This document shows positions 10,444 to 21,168 of a stretch of DNA of 64,000 nucleotides, one piece after another. The stretch's first letter is position 1, and every line of letters begins with the position of its first letter. The position numbers and the translations under genes are program-made. The stretch comes from Agarophyton chilense (Eukaryota > Rhodophyta > Florideophyceae > Gracilariales > Gracilariaceae), in NCBI GenBank assembly GCA_030374765.1, contig JARGXX010000012.1:62001-126000 (forward strand), read 5' to 3'. Under the pieces are notes generated by a model. It had not been told where the DNA came from, made no database searches, and saw only the letters and a program-made list of their open reading frames with translations.

Positions 10444-10890
10444 TGTGAAGGAGCAACGATAACGGTTGAGCCCTGTGAGCCGCCGGGTCCTAAGAGATCT
10501 TACAAACGCCACGTGGACTGGACAACCTCAGCTGGACTAGTGTAGACTATTAATTTAATATAATTAGTGTAATAGATTAACACTACAGTTCCAGGGAGAT
10601 CTCAGCGCCTCGCCAGTACTATTTACTTGGCTCGAGTGACGCTTCTCCCTTAGAGTACGGTAGGCACGATTAGGATACTAAATAACCCCCTTTGGTATAT
10701 TGGTTCCACCCTTTGGTCTCCAAGCCATCGTTTCCGTAGCTCCAACCTATAGGACTACGCAGTATACCCCAGCCCATTGCACCAAGTACTCTGGGAGTGC
10801 CACCGTCAAGGATTCGAACCTTAGGACCCGCCCTACCACGCTAGCGCCGGTCGAGACCCATACGCTGACTTAACTCGTCATTGCGGTTCA
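10444..10890 (+). repeat. 5' LTR of element A
   Basis: The repeat begins TGTGAAGGAGC and ends GCGGTTCA. It shares with the three sister LTRs (3' A, 5' B, 3' B) the AT-rich core around ATTAGTGTAATAGATTAACA and the block CTTCTCCCTTAGAGTACGG. Both ends were fixed by comparing the four copies. An antisense tRNA-like A-box/B-box sits near its 3' end. Confidence 0.85.
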
Positions 10891-11170
10891 TTTTTGTCTC
10901 CCGACTTAGAAACCTTTGGAATAATTGAACGGACCACTAGAACGAAGAATTATCTAGATTCTAACCTTTGGTTTAATTCCCCAACGGACCAGAAGTACAG
11001 AAGCAACCGCCATTATGGATGCAGGAAACACACCCAACCGACCCGACCATAGGACTCCTACGGCAGGACGAAGTGAGACTACAACGCCGGCGATGTCGCC
11101 TGACCCTTAGGTTGATACCGCTAGCGACCACAGGAGCACGAGGAGCCAGCTGCAAGAAGTACTGACCCCA

Positions 11171-13094
11171 TTGGATAACCCTGAAAGGAATCGCCGAGAA
11201 CCCACGGTGGCAGCGCGTTTACGAGAACGTCTTACCAAGGCCACCTCTTGGCCAGGGACACCTCAAGAAAAAAACCCCAGACCGAAGGAATTCGAGAAAA
11301 CCTGCCCCCAGGTCTTGCCGACCTTCTCTGGCCCCGTCTCTGTGAGCTCTGCTCAACGCAATTGGATTTTATTATGAACGTGCGGCTCGCTAAGGCGATC
11401 GCTGACCATACGGATTACCTCATCTCACGAATCGTCCCTAAGGTATTGGAGTCTGACTTATTCATAGACTTCCTCCTACAGGCCGTTCAAGGATCTGTCA
11501 CCCGCCAGGAAGGCAATTTGGTCCCTTAGACCACCCCACCACAAATTGACCATCCGGTCTCCATATGGCAACCCCCTACCAAACCCCCAGGAGCGGCGGA
11601 ATTATCCGCCCCTCGCCGGGATTACCATCAAGAAAACCCCATGGTGGGCCATTCTAGGAGCAGAAGAGAAGCTCCGCGTCTATATGAGAAACAGGTTGCC
11701 TATCAGCAGAATCCAAGGGAGGGACAAGCGAGGAGAAGAAGAGAAGCTCCGCGTCTAGAAGAGAGACCGCTGGCCCCACCCGACGGACTATACGAGGTAC
11801 AGCGACCTCAGGGCTCCATCAGATCTTATAAAGACATCCATCCTTCAGGTCTCTACTCCGCTGGAGAGAAGAAAAAAAGCAACCGTAGGAGAAAGAAGAA
11901 GAGAAAAAGATAGAGAAGAGACCATTCGGACACGAGCGATTCCGAATCGGCCTCAACCGAAACGACCGACTCAGAAGTGGATGAGGCTGTCCTTCGAGGC
12001 CTCAGACAACTAACAACCACAAAGAACTTTTCCTTAAGGTTCTAGACTACCGGAATTAACGGCTGGCCGACACGTCCGCGTAATATTCTGGTTCGGTGGC
12101 CCGCAGAGTCGCCAAATGTGCCAAACGGATGCAACAAACAATTACGAACAAATTCTCAGGTTCCGATCCCAATGCTGTCCTTAGGTTTATCAGTTTGTTC
12201 CGTACTGCCTGTGATCAGAACGGTGTCCACGAGGGCGCCACTCTGTACCTTTTCCAATTCTTCCTTTCAGGACAGGCGCGTGACCGAGTGGTTTCGAAGA
12301 TATCTGGCACAACTGACCTCGTGGATGCTCAAGACCGTAAACTCCTCAGATCATACCCTCAGGTTTTTCATTACCTCTTTGAAACTTAGGCCACGGATGA
12401 CGTTATAATGGATGCCCACCAGGAAGTAATATCCTTTACGCAGAGACCCCACATTACCGAATCGGCTTTCGCATACGACCTATGGAAGAGGGCTTACCGA
12501 TGTGGAAACGTGTTCTCCGAAGGACGGCTTACAAGTCGCTTCATCACGGGGTTACTCCCTGCCATTCGGACACATGTGCGCAATTACCACACGGAAAATC
12601 CGCAATATTCCTTCCGAAGGCTCGTTACTTACGCCGAGGGTTATGGCAGAACCTACAGGACCTCCAGGCGCAACGCTGATTTAACCAGAGGGCACGCAAC
12701 TCCATTGCGTAAACCCAACCAAGCCCATTTGGTTAGCTCCACGGAGTCGAACATGGATGCTTCACTCCGTTACGCCGATTCGAAAGACGGCCTCGCGGTC
12801 AATTTCAGTGCTCCTCCGTCCGGGCCCCCATCATACACCTCCCAGGGAACTACAGCGACCACTGGACCACCCATACCTAAGTATTATCCCTTTCCGCCCC
12901 GCAAGGACGCTTCTGTTCGCTCCCCAAGGGCCTGCTTCCTCTGCCTGTCAGTGACCCAACCTTGTGACTGTACGAGATATCTGCCTGAGGACGCACGTAA
13001 AACCCTCCTAGCCCTAAGGGAAGAGAATTACCGGGTGCGGAGATCAAAAAGGAATGTACAACAGGGCACAGCAACGAACCACAGGGACCCCTGA
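11171..13094 (+). pseudogene. Gag region of element A
   Basis: Plus-strand frames here are homologous to the gag frame of element B at 54322-55398. They share phrases such as LYLFQFFLSGQARDRVVSK and KRAYRCGNVFSEGRL, and a proline-rich C-terminal part ending in a cysteine cluster (CFLCLSVTQPCDC). The cluster is not a textbook CCHC knuckle. Gag would form the virus-like particle shell. The region is broken. Confidence 0.75.
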
Positions 13095-13469
13095 AAGCTC
13101 ACGCTATGCCACGCCTCCGGACACTCCGATCAAAGCCCCACAGGTCCACTCCATTGTAGATCCTACGGATGACCCCGTGGAAGAACCCTATCGCCAGGAA
13201 GAAACGGGAACCACATCGGAAAACTCCTAGAGGGACGATTTGGGGCAAATCCTCCCTCTTTAAGCCCCTGCCTCAAGCAATGAAACGGTCATGAGCCGAA
13301 GAGCTCCTCACCTTCCAATACAAACCACCCACAATGAACCACTCAGGGTGAACCACAGTTGAAACACAGTAATTAACGCGTCTGTATTCTAATGAAAGAG
13401 AACTATTAAGTTCGAGTAACCGTAGGAATCCGTTCCGACAACTCTCGAGTGACCACAGCTGTATTGGAC

Positions 13470-13790
13470 ACAGGCGCTGGTCCCGACTTGGTCCATCCTA
13501 AGCTGCTCTAACTGGGTTGGCAAGATTTCGTTCAGGCAAAAAAAACACCAAGGATTACCGATGCGTCTCGTAGACCAATGGACATTAAAGAGATAGTACC
13601 ACTTTACCTCCAGGCAGGAAAATTCAAAGTCTGCACGTGGTTCCTTGTGTGTCCTAACTTAGGCGCTGAAGCAATCCTAGGGACCTCCTTTATCGACCGA
13701 TACATTAAGGCCCTTTATCCAGGCCTTAGAAAAGTCGCGTTTTACCGCGCACCTTGCATCTCCATAACTGGTTCAACCCCAGGGCCATAA
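13470..13790 (+). pseudogene. Retropepsin region of element A
   Basis: The sequence encodes a TAVLDTGAGPDLVHP-type active-site patch near 13.47 kb and an EAILGTSFIDRYI patch in the frame 13578-13790, the two signature blocks of a gypsy protease. The homologous region of element B lies at 55408-55900. Part of a fossil. Confidence 0.7.
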
Positions 13791-13871
13791 GCTAACCACA
13801 AACGATCGGTTGTCTTCGAAAACACGAAGTCCAATAAGGTTCGCCTGTCAAAGGCCATAACGATACCGCTG

Positions 13872-15545
13872 ATGACCCAAATCGCTGTATCGGTCCATTC
13901 CCAGTCCTTAAGTCTCCTAACGATTCAGAACCACCCGAAAACGGTTTTGAAGCACCTTACCTTGATGACCAATGGAGTAATGGACATCCACCCCGACAGG
14001 TCCTTCTCGGTCACAATCAGCAACTTCCGAGATAAACCTGTGCGCTTATCTAAAGGTACAGTGATTGGTATCACTCTACCCGCGCTCGTGGCCATTTTTG
14101 AGTCCCAAATGGATAATCTTGCGACGCCAACTCCCGATGAGGACGTCGACTCTTGGGAGGGGACGGTCGTCATCGGCGAAGAATTCGAATCCTATAGGCC
14201 CCAGGTACTTGATCTCCTCAGTGAATACCAGGCCATGTGGTCAAGTAAAATGGGCACAGTCAGAGCCCCTACACACCGCATTGACCTTCAGGATGAAGTT
14301 GGACCACAGTTCCAGCACACATATCGTACCAGCCTTAAAGGTAGGAAAATTGTCGCTGACCAGATAGAAAAGATGCGCAAAGCTCAAGTCATAGAGCCGG
14401 CGCCTCCAAACCAATCCGAATCGGCAAGTCCCCTTGTCCTTGGGGCGAAGAAAGATGGCTCCTTCAGGTTATGCGTCGAATACAGGAAGCTGAACGAAGT
14501 AACCAAGAGGGACTCATACCCGATACCCCGCATGGACAACTGTCTAGGTTCTTTAGGCGGATCCGTCTTATTTACCACACTGGACGCTAACTCGGGAAAT
14601 TGGCAAATCCCTTTGGCCGAAAACGCGAGAGCACTGACAACCTTTACCACCCATGAAGGTCTGTTCAATTTACTCGCGTGCCCTTTAGTTTGAAGAATGC
14701 ACCAGCCACGTTCCAACCGGTTGTGGACATTATACTGTCCAGAGTCAAATGGAAGTTCGCCCTGGTCTATTTGGATGACGGCATAATCTTCTCACGGACC
14801 GTAAAGGAGCACTTTTGCCACGTGAAGAAGGTGCTAACAATCCTACAGGACGCTGGAGTAACACTGAAGCTCCGCAAATGCGCTTTATTCAAGGACTTAG
14901 TGGATTATCTTGGTCACGTCGTCCTCCCAGGAAAGCTAAATGTGGCCACACGGACAACGATTGCGATTCGCCAGGCTAAGCCTCCTAGGACTCACACGGA
15001 ACTACGAACCTTCGTGGGTTTGTGCAACGTTTACCGACGGTTCATTCAAGGGTTTTCCAAGATCTCGGCCCCTCTGAACGCGATGCTGAAAAAGGGAACA
15101 CCTTCGGAGTTCGAAGCCCTTACGGACGACCAGTACGAATCATTTCAGACCCTAAAGGACAAATTTCTGATCCCACCCATATTGGCCTTACCAAATCCCA
15201 ATAGGCCTTTTATCCTGGCTACAGATGCCTCTGATGTCCAGGTGAGTTGTTCACTGCTACAGGAACAGGAGTCACCGAAGGACTATCGACCTATTGGCTA
15301 CTGGAGCAGAACGCTCACAAGCGCGGAGCGAAACTACAGTACGACCGAAAAGGAATGTCTAGCCATCTTATGGTCCGTATTGACACTCCGTCCGTACCTT
15401 TAGGGGACCAGGTTTACCATTATGACAGACCATGACTCACTACGCTGGCTACTCAATATGACCGATGCATCGAGTTGCCTCGCTAGGTGGCGCTTCAGGC
15501 TGTCAGAATACGACTACAAGATAATCTATAGGCCAGGCATCAAGC
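13872..15545 (+). pseudogene. Reverse transcriptase and RNase H region of element A
   Basis: RT motifs appear in the usual order: IEPAPPNQSESASPLVL, CVEYRKLNEVTKRDSYPIP, FTTLDANSGNWQIPL, then KNAPATFQPVVDIIL and FALVYLDDGIIFS, followed by the connection segment HTELRTFVGLCNVYRRF. The RNase H part has ILATDASDVQVSC, GYWSRTLTSAERNYS and EKECLAILWSV. Several frames are used, so the region is not intact. It is clearly a sister of the element B RT. Confidence 0.88.
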
Positions 15546-15829
15546 ACCAGGCAGCAGATTCCCTGTCACAAATCATCACCGACGGAACTGATGACACCCC
15601 ATTGGACGACCTAATTCTCACCCCCTTTACAGATGATGGACCTCAGGACTACACGGAAACAGATGACCTTATGGGTAAGGTGCAATCGGAGGATCCTGAG
15701 GTAAAGAAGAACGAAGTATACCTATCGGACTGGGAAACAGTACCGCCTAATTCGTCACCACCTCAGGTTAACTCGATAGCCCCGGAGGAAAAGGAACTCT
15801 TCCCTAAAACTATTGAGGAACTCCTACAA

Positions 15830-16948
15830 GCGCAGGTCGAAGACGATGACTGCAAGGAAACAGCCCAATTGGTAGAAACCCCAGGATGCCTATTCGAATA
15901 TCACCGATTTGGACTACTATGTCGCCGCTCACATCTGGATGGAGCACTCCAACGGGTAGTACCAACTTCGCTAAGGGCGCGATTCCTATACCTCGCCCAT
16001 TTCCCCCGCTTGGCTGGCCATCCTGGAGGCCGCCGAATGTACCAGACCCTAAGGAAGTTCTTCTACTGGCCACTAATGGTGCAGGACCTATGGCAAACCG
16101 CACGGAACTGCACATCGTGCGCAGAGATCCGAGGGTCTCGCGCCAACCATCAGGCCAAACTGAAGCTTTTCCCCGCCGCAGATCTAATGGAATTTGTCGC
16201 AATGGATATACTTGGGCCTTTGCCTAATTCGTCCCATGGGAAACGGTTTGTTTTAGTTATAACCGATAGGTTTACAAAACTTACCCGAGCCCTATCCGTA
16301 GAAAATAAAAAGGCCACGGATGTAGCCAAGGCCTTCTTTTCCCACTGGGTACATCCATATGGAATGCCACTCTACCTCCTTACGGATAGCAGCTGTCAGT
16401 TTTTACCCAAATTCTTCTCGCATGTCTGTGCTACCTTAGGTATCAAACATGTGACCACCACTGCGTACCAACAGCAAAGCAATGGCCTAGCCGAACGCTT
16501 CAACCGCACCCTTTTGGATCGATTAGCGCACTACGTTTGGGAGCACAAATTGAACTAGGACGAATTCGTTGAGCCAATGGTTTATGCTTACAACACGCAG
16601 GTGAACGCTTCCAAAGGGACAACGCCTTTCGACTTTACGCTAACGAGAGCGTCGCCGCTGATAGCTGTTGACCTTCAGGAATCGATCATACCCCAGGACA
16701 TAACCGAAAAAAGGACTCCTACACCAGTAAAGCGCTACTTGCACCGACGCATTGACCGCTTTATCCAATCGGCCAGAACTGTACTTACCAAAGCCCAACG
16801 GCGCTACAAGTCCAACTTCGACAAAGCCGTTTGGAACACACCGACCTTTGGGAAAGGAGATCTGGTTTACCTGGACAGGCCACCAAAGAACAATGAGAAA
16901 CTCGAAGACACTATGCAGAAGCTCTCAGCCCGCTCTACGGGACCATAA
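15830..16948 (+). pseudogene. Integrase region of element A
   Basis: An HHCC zinc-binding module is visible (HFPRLAGHPGGRRMYQ, then CTSCAEI). It is followed by the catalytic core with FVAMDILGPLPNSSHGK, LLTDSSCQFLPKFF and TTTAYQQQSNGLAERFNR. This is the standard gypsy integrase that would insert the DNA copy. The C-terminal extension runs to about 16.95 kb. Broken copy. Confidence 0.87.
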
Positions 16949-17008
16949 AAAGTTCTTAAGGCCAATGATCACAGCATAACTTTACTCATTGAGGGCCTAC
17001 AGGACACT

Positions 17009-17524
17009 GTGTCTATTGACCGCGTGACACGAGCTCCCAGTTCTTCCAGACCACGAACGTCCCAGCCCCCTGGCCCAACGGAGGCACCACGACCTCAGGT
17101 CGACACTCAAGTCTCCACGCCCCCGAAGGCAGTTCCCAAGGACTCAACTAGCCATACGGAAACAATGGTCAAGGCCAACTACTATGACCCTTCGCTCACA
17201 ACCGACTCCGATGGATTCGCCTCTCTGGCACACACTCTCCTTCCTGAGGGTGAATACCAACCGGAATATGTGATTGAGTGCATCATCTCCACCAATATGG
17301 GAGAAAATAGAAGTTTGCGCCATCCAGTCCGTTGGTTCGGCTACACACCTGAGAAAGATACTTGGCAAGAGCCCCAAACCATTCCTGCTAATTTATCGCC
17401 CGCTATTAACGCAGAATCAGCCACTCGGAGCGCGGCCTTCAGGAGGGGGCATCCATTGGTCCGAATAATCCAATCATTGGCCCGAATAATCCCAAAACGC
17501 CTCCCAAACCGCCTCCCGACATGA
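17009..17524 (+). CDS. Integrase tail with chromodomain, element A
   Basis: The 171-residue frame contains a proline-rich linker and then a chromodomain at about residues 83-130: YVIECIISTNMG, then RHPVRWFGYTPEKDTWQEP. It places the element among chromoviruses. A short duplicated patch based on ATTGGNCCGAATAATCC follows near 17.45-17.50 kb and is also present in element B. Confidence 0.82.
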   Translation: MSIDRVTRAPSSSRPRTSQPPGPTEAPRPQVDTQVSTPPKAVPKDSTSHTETMVKANYYDPSLTTDSDGFASLAHTLLPEGEYQPEYVIECIISTNMGENRSLRHPVRWFGYTPEKDTWQEPQTIPANLSPAINAESATRSAAFRRGHPLVRIIQSLARIIPKRLPNRLPT

Positions 17525-17689
17525 CGGTTCGCCGGAGCACGACGGGTCGTCGTAGCTCCCGCATCAGGAAACAAATTCACTCCTTCGGAGACACCTGAGG
17601 AAGACCTGGGACGCTCCCAAGATGAGACGCCGTCCCGGGCGACGCACATTTGAGATACAAGAACGACCTTGGGAAAGCACAAGAATTTA

Positions 17690-20045
17690 TTTATTTGACA
17701 AGTAACAGAGGCCTAACAGCCCTCGGTATGACCTCAACGATGGCAGAAGCGCTTCAAACACCAACAGGATTCACTGGGGCGGCGCAGAGATAACTCCGTT
17801 GTCTTCATTGGAACCTGCAGGAGCGAAACCGGGACTAAGGTCACCCAAGGAGCCATCTGGACCACCCGAATCTGCCCCAGCGAGCCGAGCACGCTTCTTC
17901 GGCGGGACTTCCCGTGAGGAGCTATTGTTACAATCGGAAACCTCCTAGTCACTCAAATTGAGACCATATCGGGCATCCAAGTCGGCAGTAACCCTCTGGG
18001 ACATCGCCTGCGCATTCTGTTGCAGGATATTGACCATGGCGGTCTTCAGGTCTTGACCCTGTTGGACAACTGCTGCGTAGCGAGCCGAGCGACGCGCCTA
18101 GGAACATGCTTCCCTCAGGACTGTCGCAATGTCCATCGAGGCTGTAATACCAACGGTATGGCAGACTTGACGGAGATCCGCGGAGGCAGCCGTGACCGAA
18201 GCAGGAAAGTGGACCAACGGAGAGGACGGAGCGATGTCGACGCCCCCGGCGGACGTCTGAGCAAGTGCCTCACCTACAGGACTTTCGGTTTTGACATTAA
18301 CCTCACCAGGAGGAATATTCTCTTGGGCGACGGGCGGCTCATACGAGAGCTCATCCTGAGAAGCAGCGCCCGGAGGAGGTGAAGGAGGGGAAGCAGTCGG
18401 TAACACCACAGTGAACTCAACCGGAGGATGAACACCCTGCACGCGTAGGACGAAGGGATCTTCAACGAAGGATTCTCCGTCGGACATACCAGCAGGATCC
18501 AACGGCGTGGCTTCCACATCAGGCTCGAAGCACAGAGGATCGAGACCAATAGCCTTCGGATTTTAGTTGGGCACATGACGCCTCGGAATGTCCGATGGTT
18601 GATTCCGCAAAGGCTTGGCGCGGTAGGCACGGGGGTCGTCTCGACCCTGCGGATGCAGCGGAATCAGCGTGAATGAGTCGGTATCCCAGTCGTACCAAAG
18701 GGACCCGGGAGTCTTGGCCCACTCCACCTGTAGGACATGATCCAAAAGGGCCTCGGTGTCCTCGACGTCGAACTGAGTCCCACAGACGATGTTTTATATG
18801 GCCAGGTTCCTTGGGAAACAGATCATGATGTCCGGGAGCGGGACTAGGGAACCTTGAGGACCGGGTATGGTCTAATCATACCACACCGTCTAGTCCTCCG
18901 TACGGATATTACAGCGGATTTCGTATTTCGCGGTATCCAGAAAGACCATAAAGGACATCACGCCGAACTCGACGAAGAGCACCTGCCAGGAGAGCCAGGG
19001 CCTTCGGTCATGGTCATCGCCCATGAGTTGGGACGAGTGGTACGCCACCACGGACGGCGTAGGAACCAGAAGAAGCGGCGATACACGCCAATACACGGCC
19101 CAATGGTTCTCATCCTAATGGGATAGGGAAAGGTATAACGGAATGCGTTTGTCGGGGCTCATGTCGTCGAATTCCACTTGGTGCCAACAAAAGAAGAACC
19201 CCAAGGATTGACGTAGACGACCATCGGGCTCGTGCATCTCGTTCCAATAGACCCGGTTGGAAATCCAGAATAAGTCGTCGTACGGTGGCCGGAAGCACAT
19301 CAGCGCCAAGAGGTTGTTACCAGCTGGAGGAAAGCGCACATGAGGTGAGATGAAGTCCGTGTAAAGGTCCGAAAGGAGTTTTTCCACCCTGAACTGGTAG
19401 TCGGCTTCTTCCTCGCAGCGGACGTACGGCATGTCCGCTTGGACGAGTGTGCCACATCGCGTCGCTGAAAGCGGATCCACAGGACAATGCAACCATCAGT
19501 TATAGCACGAGACGCTGCGCGCGTTAATGCTGCCCCTCCGGAAGTCGGGTATCTTGGAAAACCTTCGGGCGTCGAGATACATGTGACAAAACCTTTGGTA
19601 TTCTTCCACTGAGAACGGCAGAATGGCATGACGCACTTCCCGCGGGTTTCTTCCGATCGTTTGGTCATAGCGGTCCCCCGGACGCTCGTAGGCCACTTTG
19701 TATCCAGAGAAGCTCCCTGCTGGGTTGTTTGAGGTCATGGTACCGCTGGTCCCAGGGTGGACCGCCGGAAAATAGATGGGAGAGCCGGTGGAGGCGACAT
19801 AGTCCGAAGGAAGTACGGCGTATTCGGCGGCCTTATAAGGTGATTTTGGCATCGCGCGCAACCAAGGGAAAGGTACCATGAGGAATATACGAAGAAACGG
19901 ATTTGAATCGGACGGACTGACAGGCGTGAACCACGGCAGACGAAGCGAGGAGGGTCGCCGAGGGAAGAACGGAGAAGAAAGAAAGAACCCAATGGACCGT
20001 CTCGGCAATGCAACGCGAGGAATACGCCGGCGATGCACCCATGGC
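17690..20045 (-). pseudogene. Convergent accessory ORF block of element A
   Basis: Minus-strand frames (18098-18517, 18563-18745, 19115-19492, 19496-20038) fill the space between the end of pol and the 3' LTR and run antisense to pol. The sequence matches element B 59740-62201, where two frames are still over 220 residues. In B the first translated part reads MPKSPYKAAEYAVLPSDYV. Another part is rich in W, Y and F (around RPPYDDLFWISNRVYWNE), and the last third is acidic and proline-rich. No domain is recognised. Antisense extra ORFs at this place are known from plant Tat-lineage gypsy elements. Part of a fossil. Confidence 0.65.
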
Positions 20046-20250
20046 CAGCGCTCACGGCGCGTGGCAGTTTCAATCCTTAGGCATATTAATTACCCTTCGG
20101 CACCAATGGTCGGTTCACGCATCCCTGCATCCCCGCAGGCGGTGACGACGCGACGTTCCGCCTCACCCAATGGTACCGGGAGCAATGAAGTGCACGCGTC
20201 CCCTGGAGCAGTTATGAAACCATCTGGACTTCGCCGTGACGGTCGAATCT

Positions 20251-20264
20251 TAAGGAGGGAGATC
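20251..20264 (+). promoter_or_regulatory. Polypurine tract of element A
   Basis: AAGGAGGGAGA lies immediately upstream of the 3' LTR start. In LTR elements such a tract primes plus-strand DNA synthesis. The same tract precedes the 3' LTR of element B at about 62379-62392. Confidence 0.65.
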
Positions 20265-21168
20265 TTTGAAGGAGCGATAATACCGGTTGAGCACGGTAAG
20301 CCGCCAGGCCCTGAAGGATCTTGCAGGTGACACGTGTACGGGTCAACCTCAGCAGGACTCATCTAGATTATTAATTTAATTTAATTAGTGTAATAGATTA
20401 ACACTACAGTGCCAGGGAGATCACAGCACCTCGCCAGTACTATTTACTTGGCTCGAGTGACGCTTCTCCCTTAGAGTACGGTAGGAACCGTTAGGATACT
20501 AAATAACCCCTTTGGTATATTAATTCCACCCTTTGGTCTTCAAGCCATCGTTTCCGTAGCTCCAAGCTGTAGGACTACGCAGTAAACGCCAGCCTGTTGC
20601 CCCAAGTACTCTGGGAGTGCCGCCGTGTTAGAACACTGGTCAGTGGTTGAAAAGGTGAATGATCGTGACGGCCGAGGTGAGAGTCGGCCGGTCGACCAGG
20701 GTTTATATAGACTATTGAACCTTCGAAGAAGAGGTCACAAAGAGTGTTTTCTAATGTACCATTCTAATTGGGTGCCGTGTGAAACATGGTTGCTTCCACG
20801 AGGTTCAATCGTGCATGCGTGTCCAATGCCTCGTTGTCACTTGCTCGATGATGCTGACAGTGACAGCTTTGTTGATTGTGACAAGAATGTCATCTATAAA
20901 GTCATTGTGACGTGTGAGATGACAATGGTCCTTGAAATGGCGATTAGGGTCAAAATGGATTATGGGACTGGACCACCAAAGCACTGAAACTCAAATAACA
21001 TACTTAAAGCATAGTATAACTAAATCATAACATAAATGCATAACATAATTGACTAAGAATCATCTGAATTCGTAACACGCCGTCAAGGATTCGAACCTTA
21101 GGACCCGCTCTACCACGCCACCACCGGTCGAGACCCGTACGCTGACTTAAACACGTCATTGCATTACA
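20265..21168 (+). repeat. 3' LTR of element A, interrupted by a nested solo LTR
   Basis: The LTR starts TTTGAAGGAGCG just after a purine tract (AAGGAGGGAGA) and ends GCATTACA. Its own sequence is 447 bp once the 452-bp insert and its 5-bp duplication are subtracted, the same length as the 3' LTR of element B. It is about 97% identical to that LTR by eye, closer than to its own 5' partner. Confidence 0.85.
20626..21077. repeat. Solo LTR nested in the 3' LTR of element A
   Basis: The 452-bp insert begins TGTTAGAACACTGG and ends TTCGTAACA, so it has the TG...CA ends of an LTR and a 5-bp inverted terminus (TGTTA/TAACA). It is flanked by a perfect 5-bp target duplication CGCCG (20621-20625 and 21078-21082). 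Element B shows the uninterrupted site. It belongs to a different family from A/B, and no internal region remains. It inserted after the A and B 3' regions were duplicated. Confidence 0.85.

Larger units (their letters stand above)
10444..21168 (+). mobile_element. Ty3/gypsy chromovirus, element A, both LTRs present, broken
   Basis: The element has a 447-bp 5' LTR, then gag, protease, RT-RNase H, integrase and chromodomain on the plus strand to about 17.5 kb. A convergent minus-strand accessory block follows (about 17.7-20.05 kb), then a purine tract and a 3' LTR enlarged by a nested 452-bp solo LTR. Without the nested insert it would be about 10.3 kb, long for a gypsy element because of the accessory block. 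It carries many breaks and is a fossil. The two LTRs are very roughly nine-tenths identical by eye. The flanking 5-mers GCATG and CTTAG do not match, so no target duplication is evident. Its sister is element B. Confidence 0.88.

Noticed and set aside
10798-10862. tRNA gene on the minus strand, suggested by GGTTCGAATCC and an A-box-like motif
   Set aside because: There is no anticodon arm and no acceptor stem pairing, and the motif recurs in all LTRs of the A/B family; it is reported as a tRNA-like motif only.
20625-20987. Plus-strand frame of 120 codons
   Set aside because: It lies wholly inside the nested solo LTR and starts at a non-ATG codon at the insertion point.
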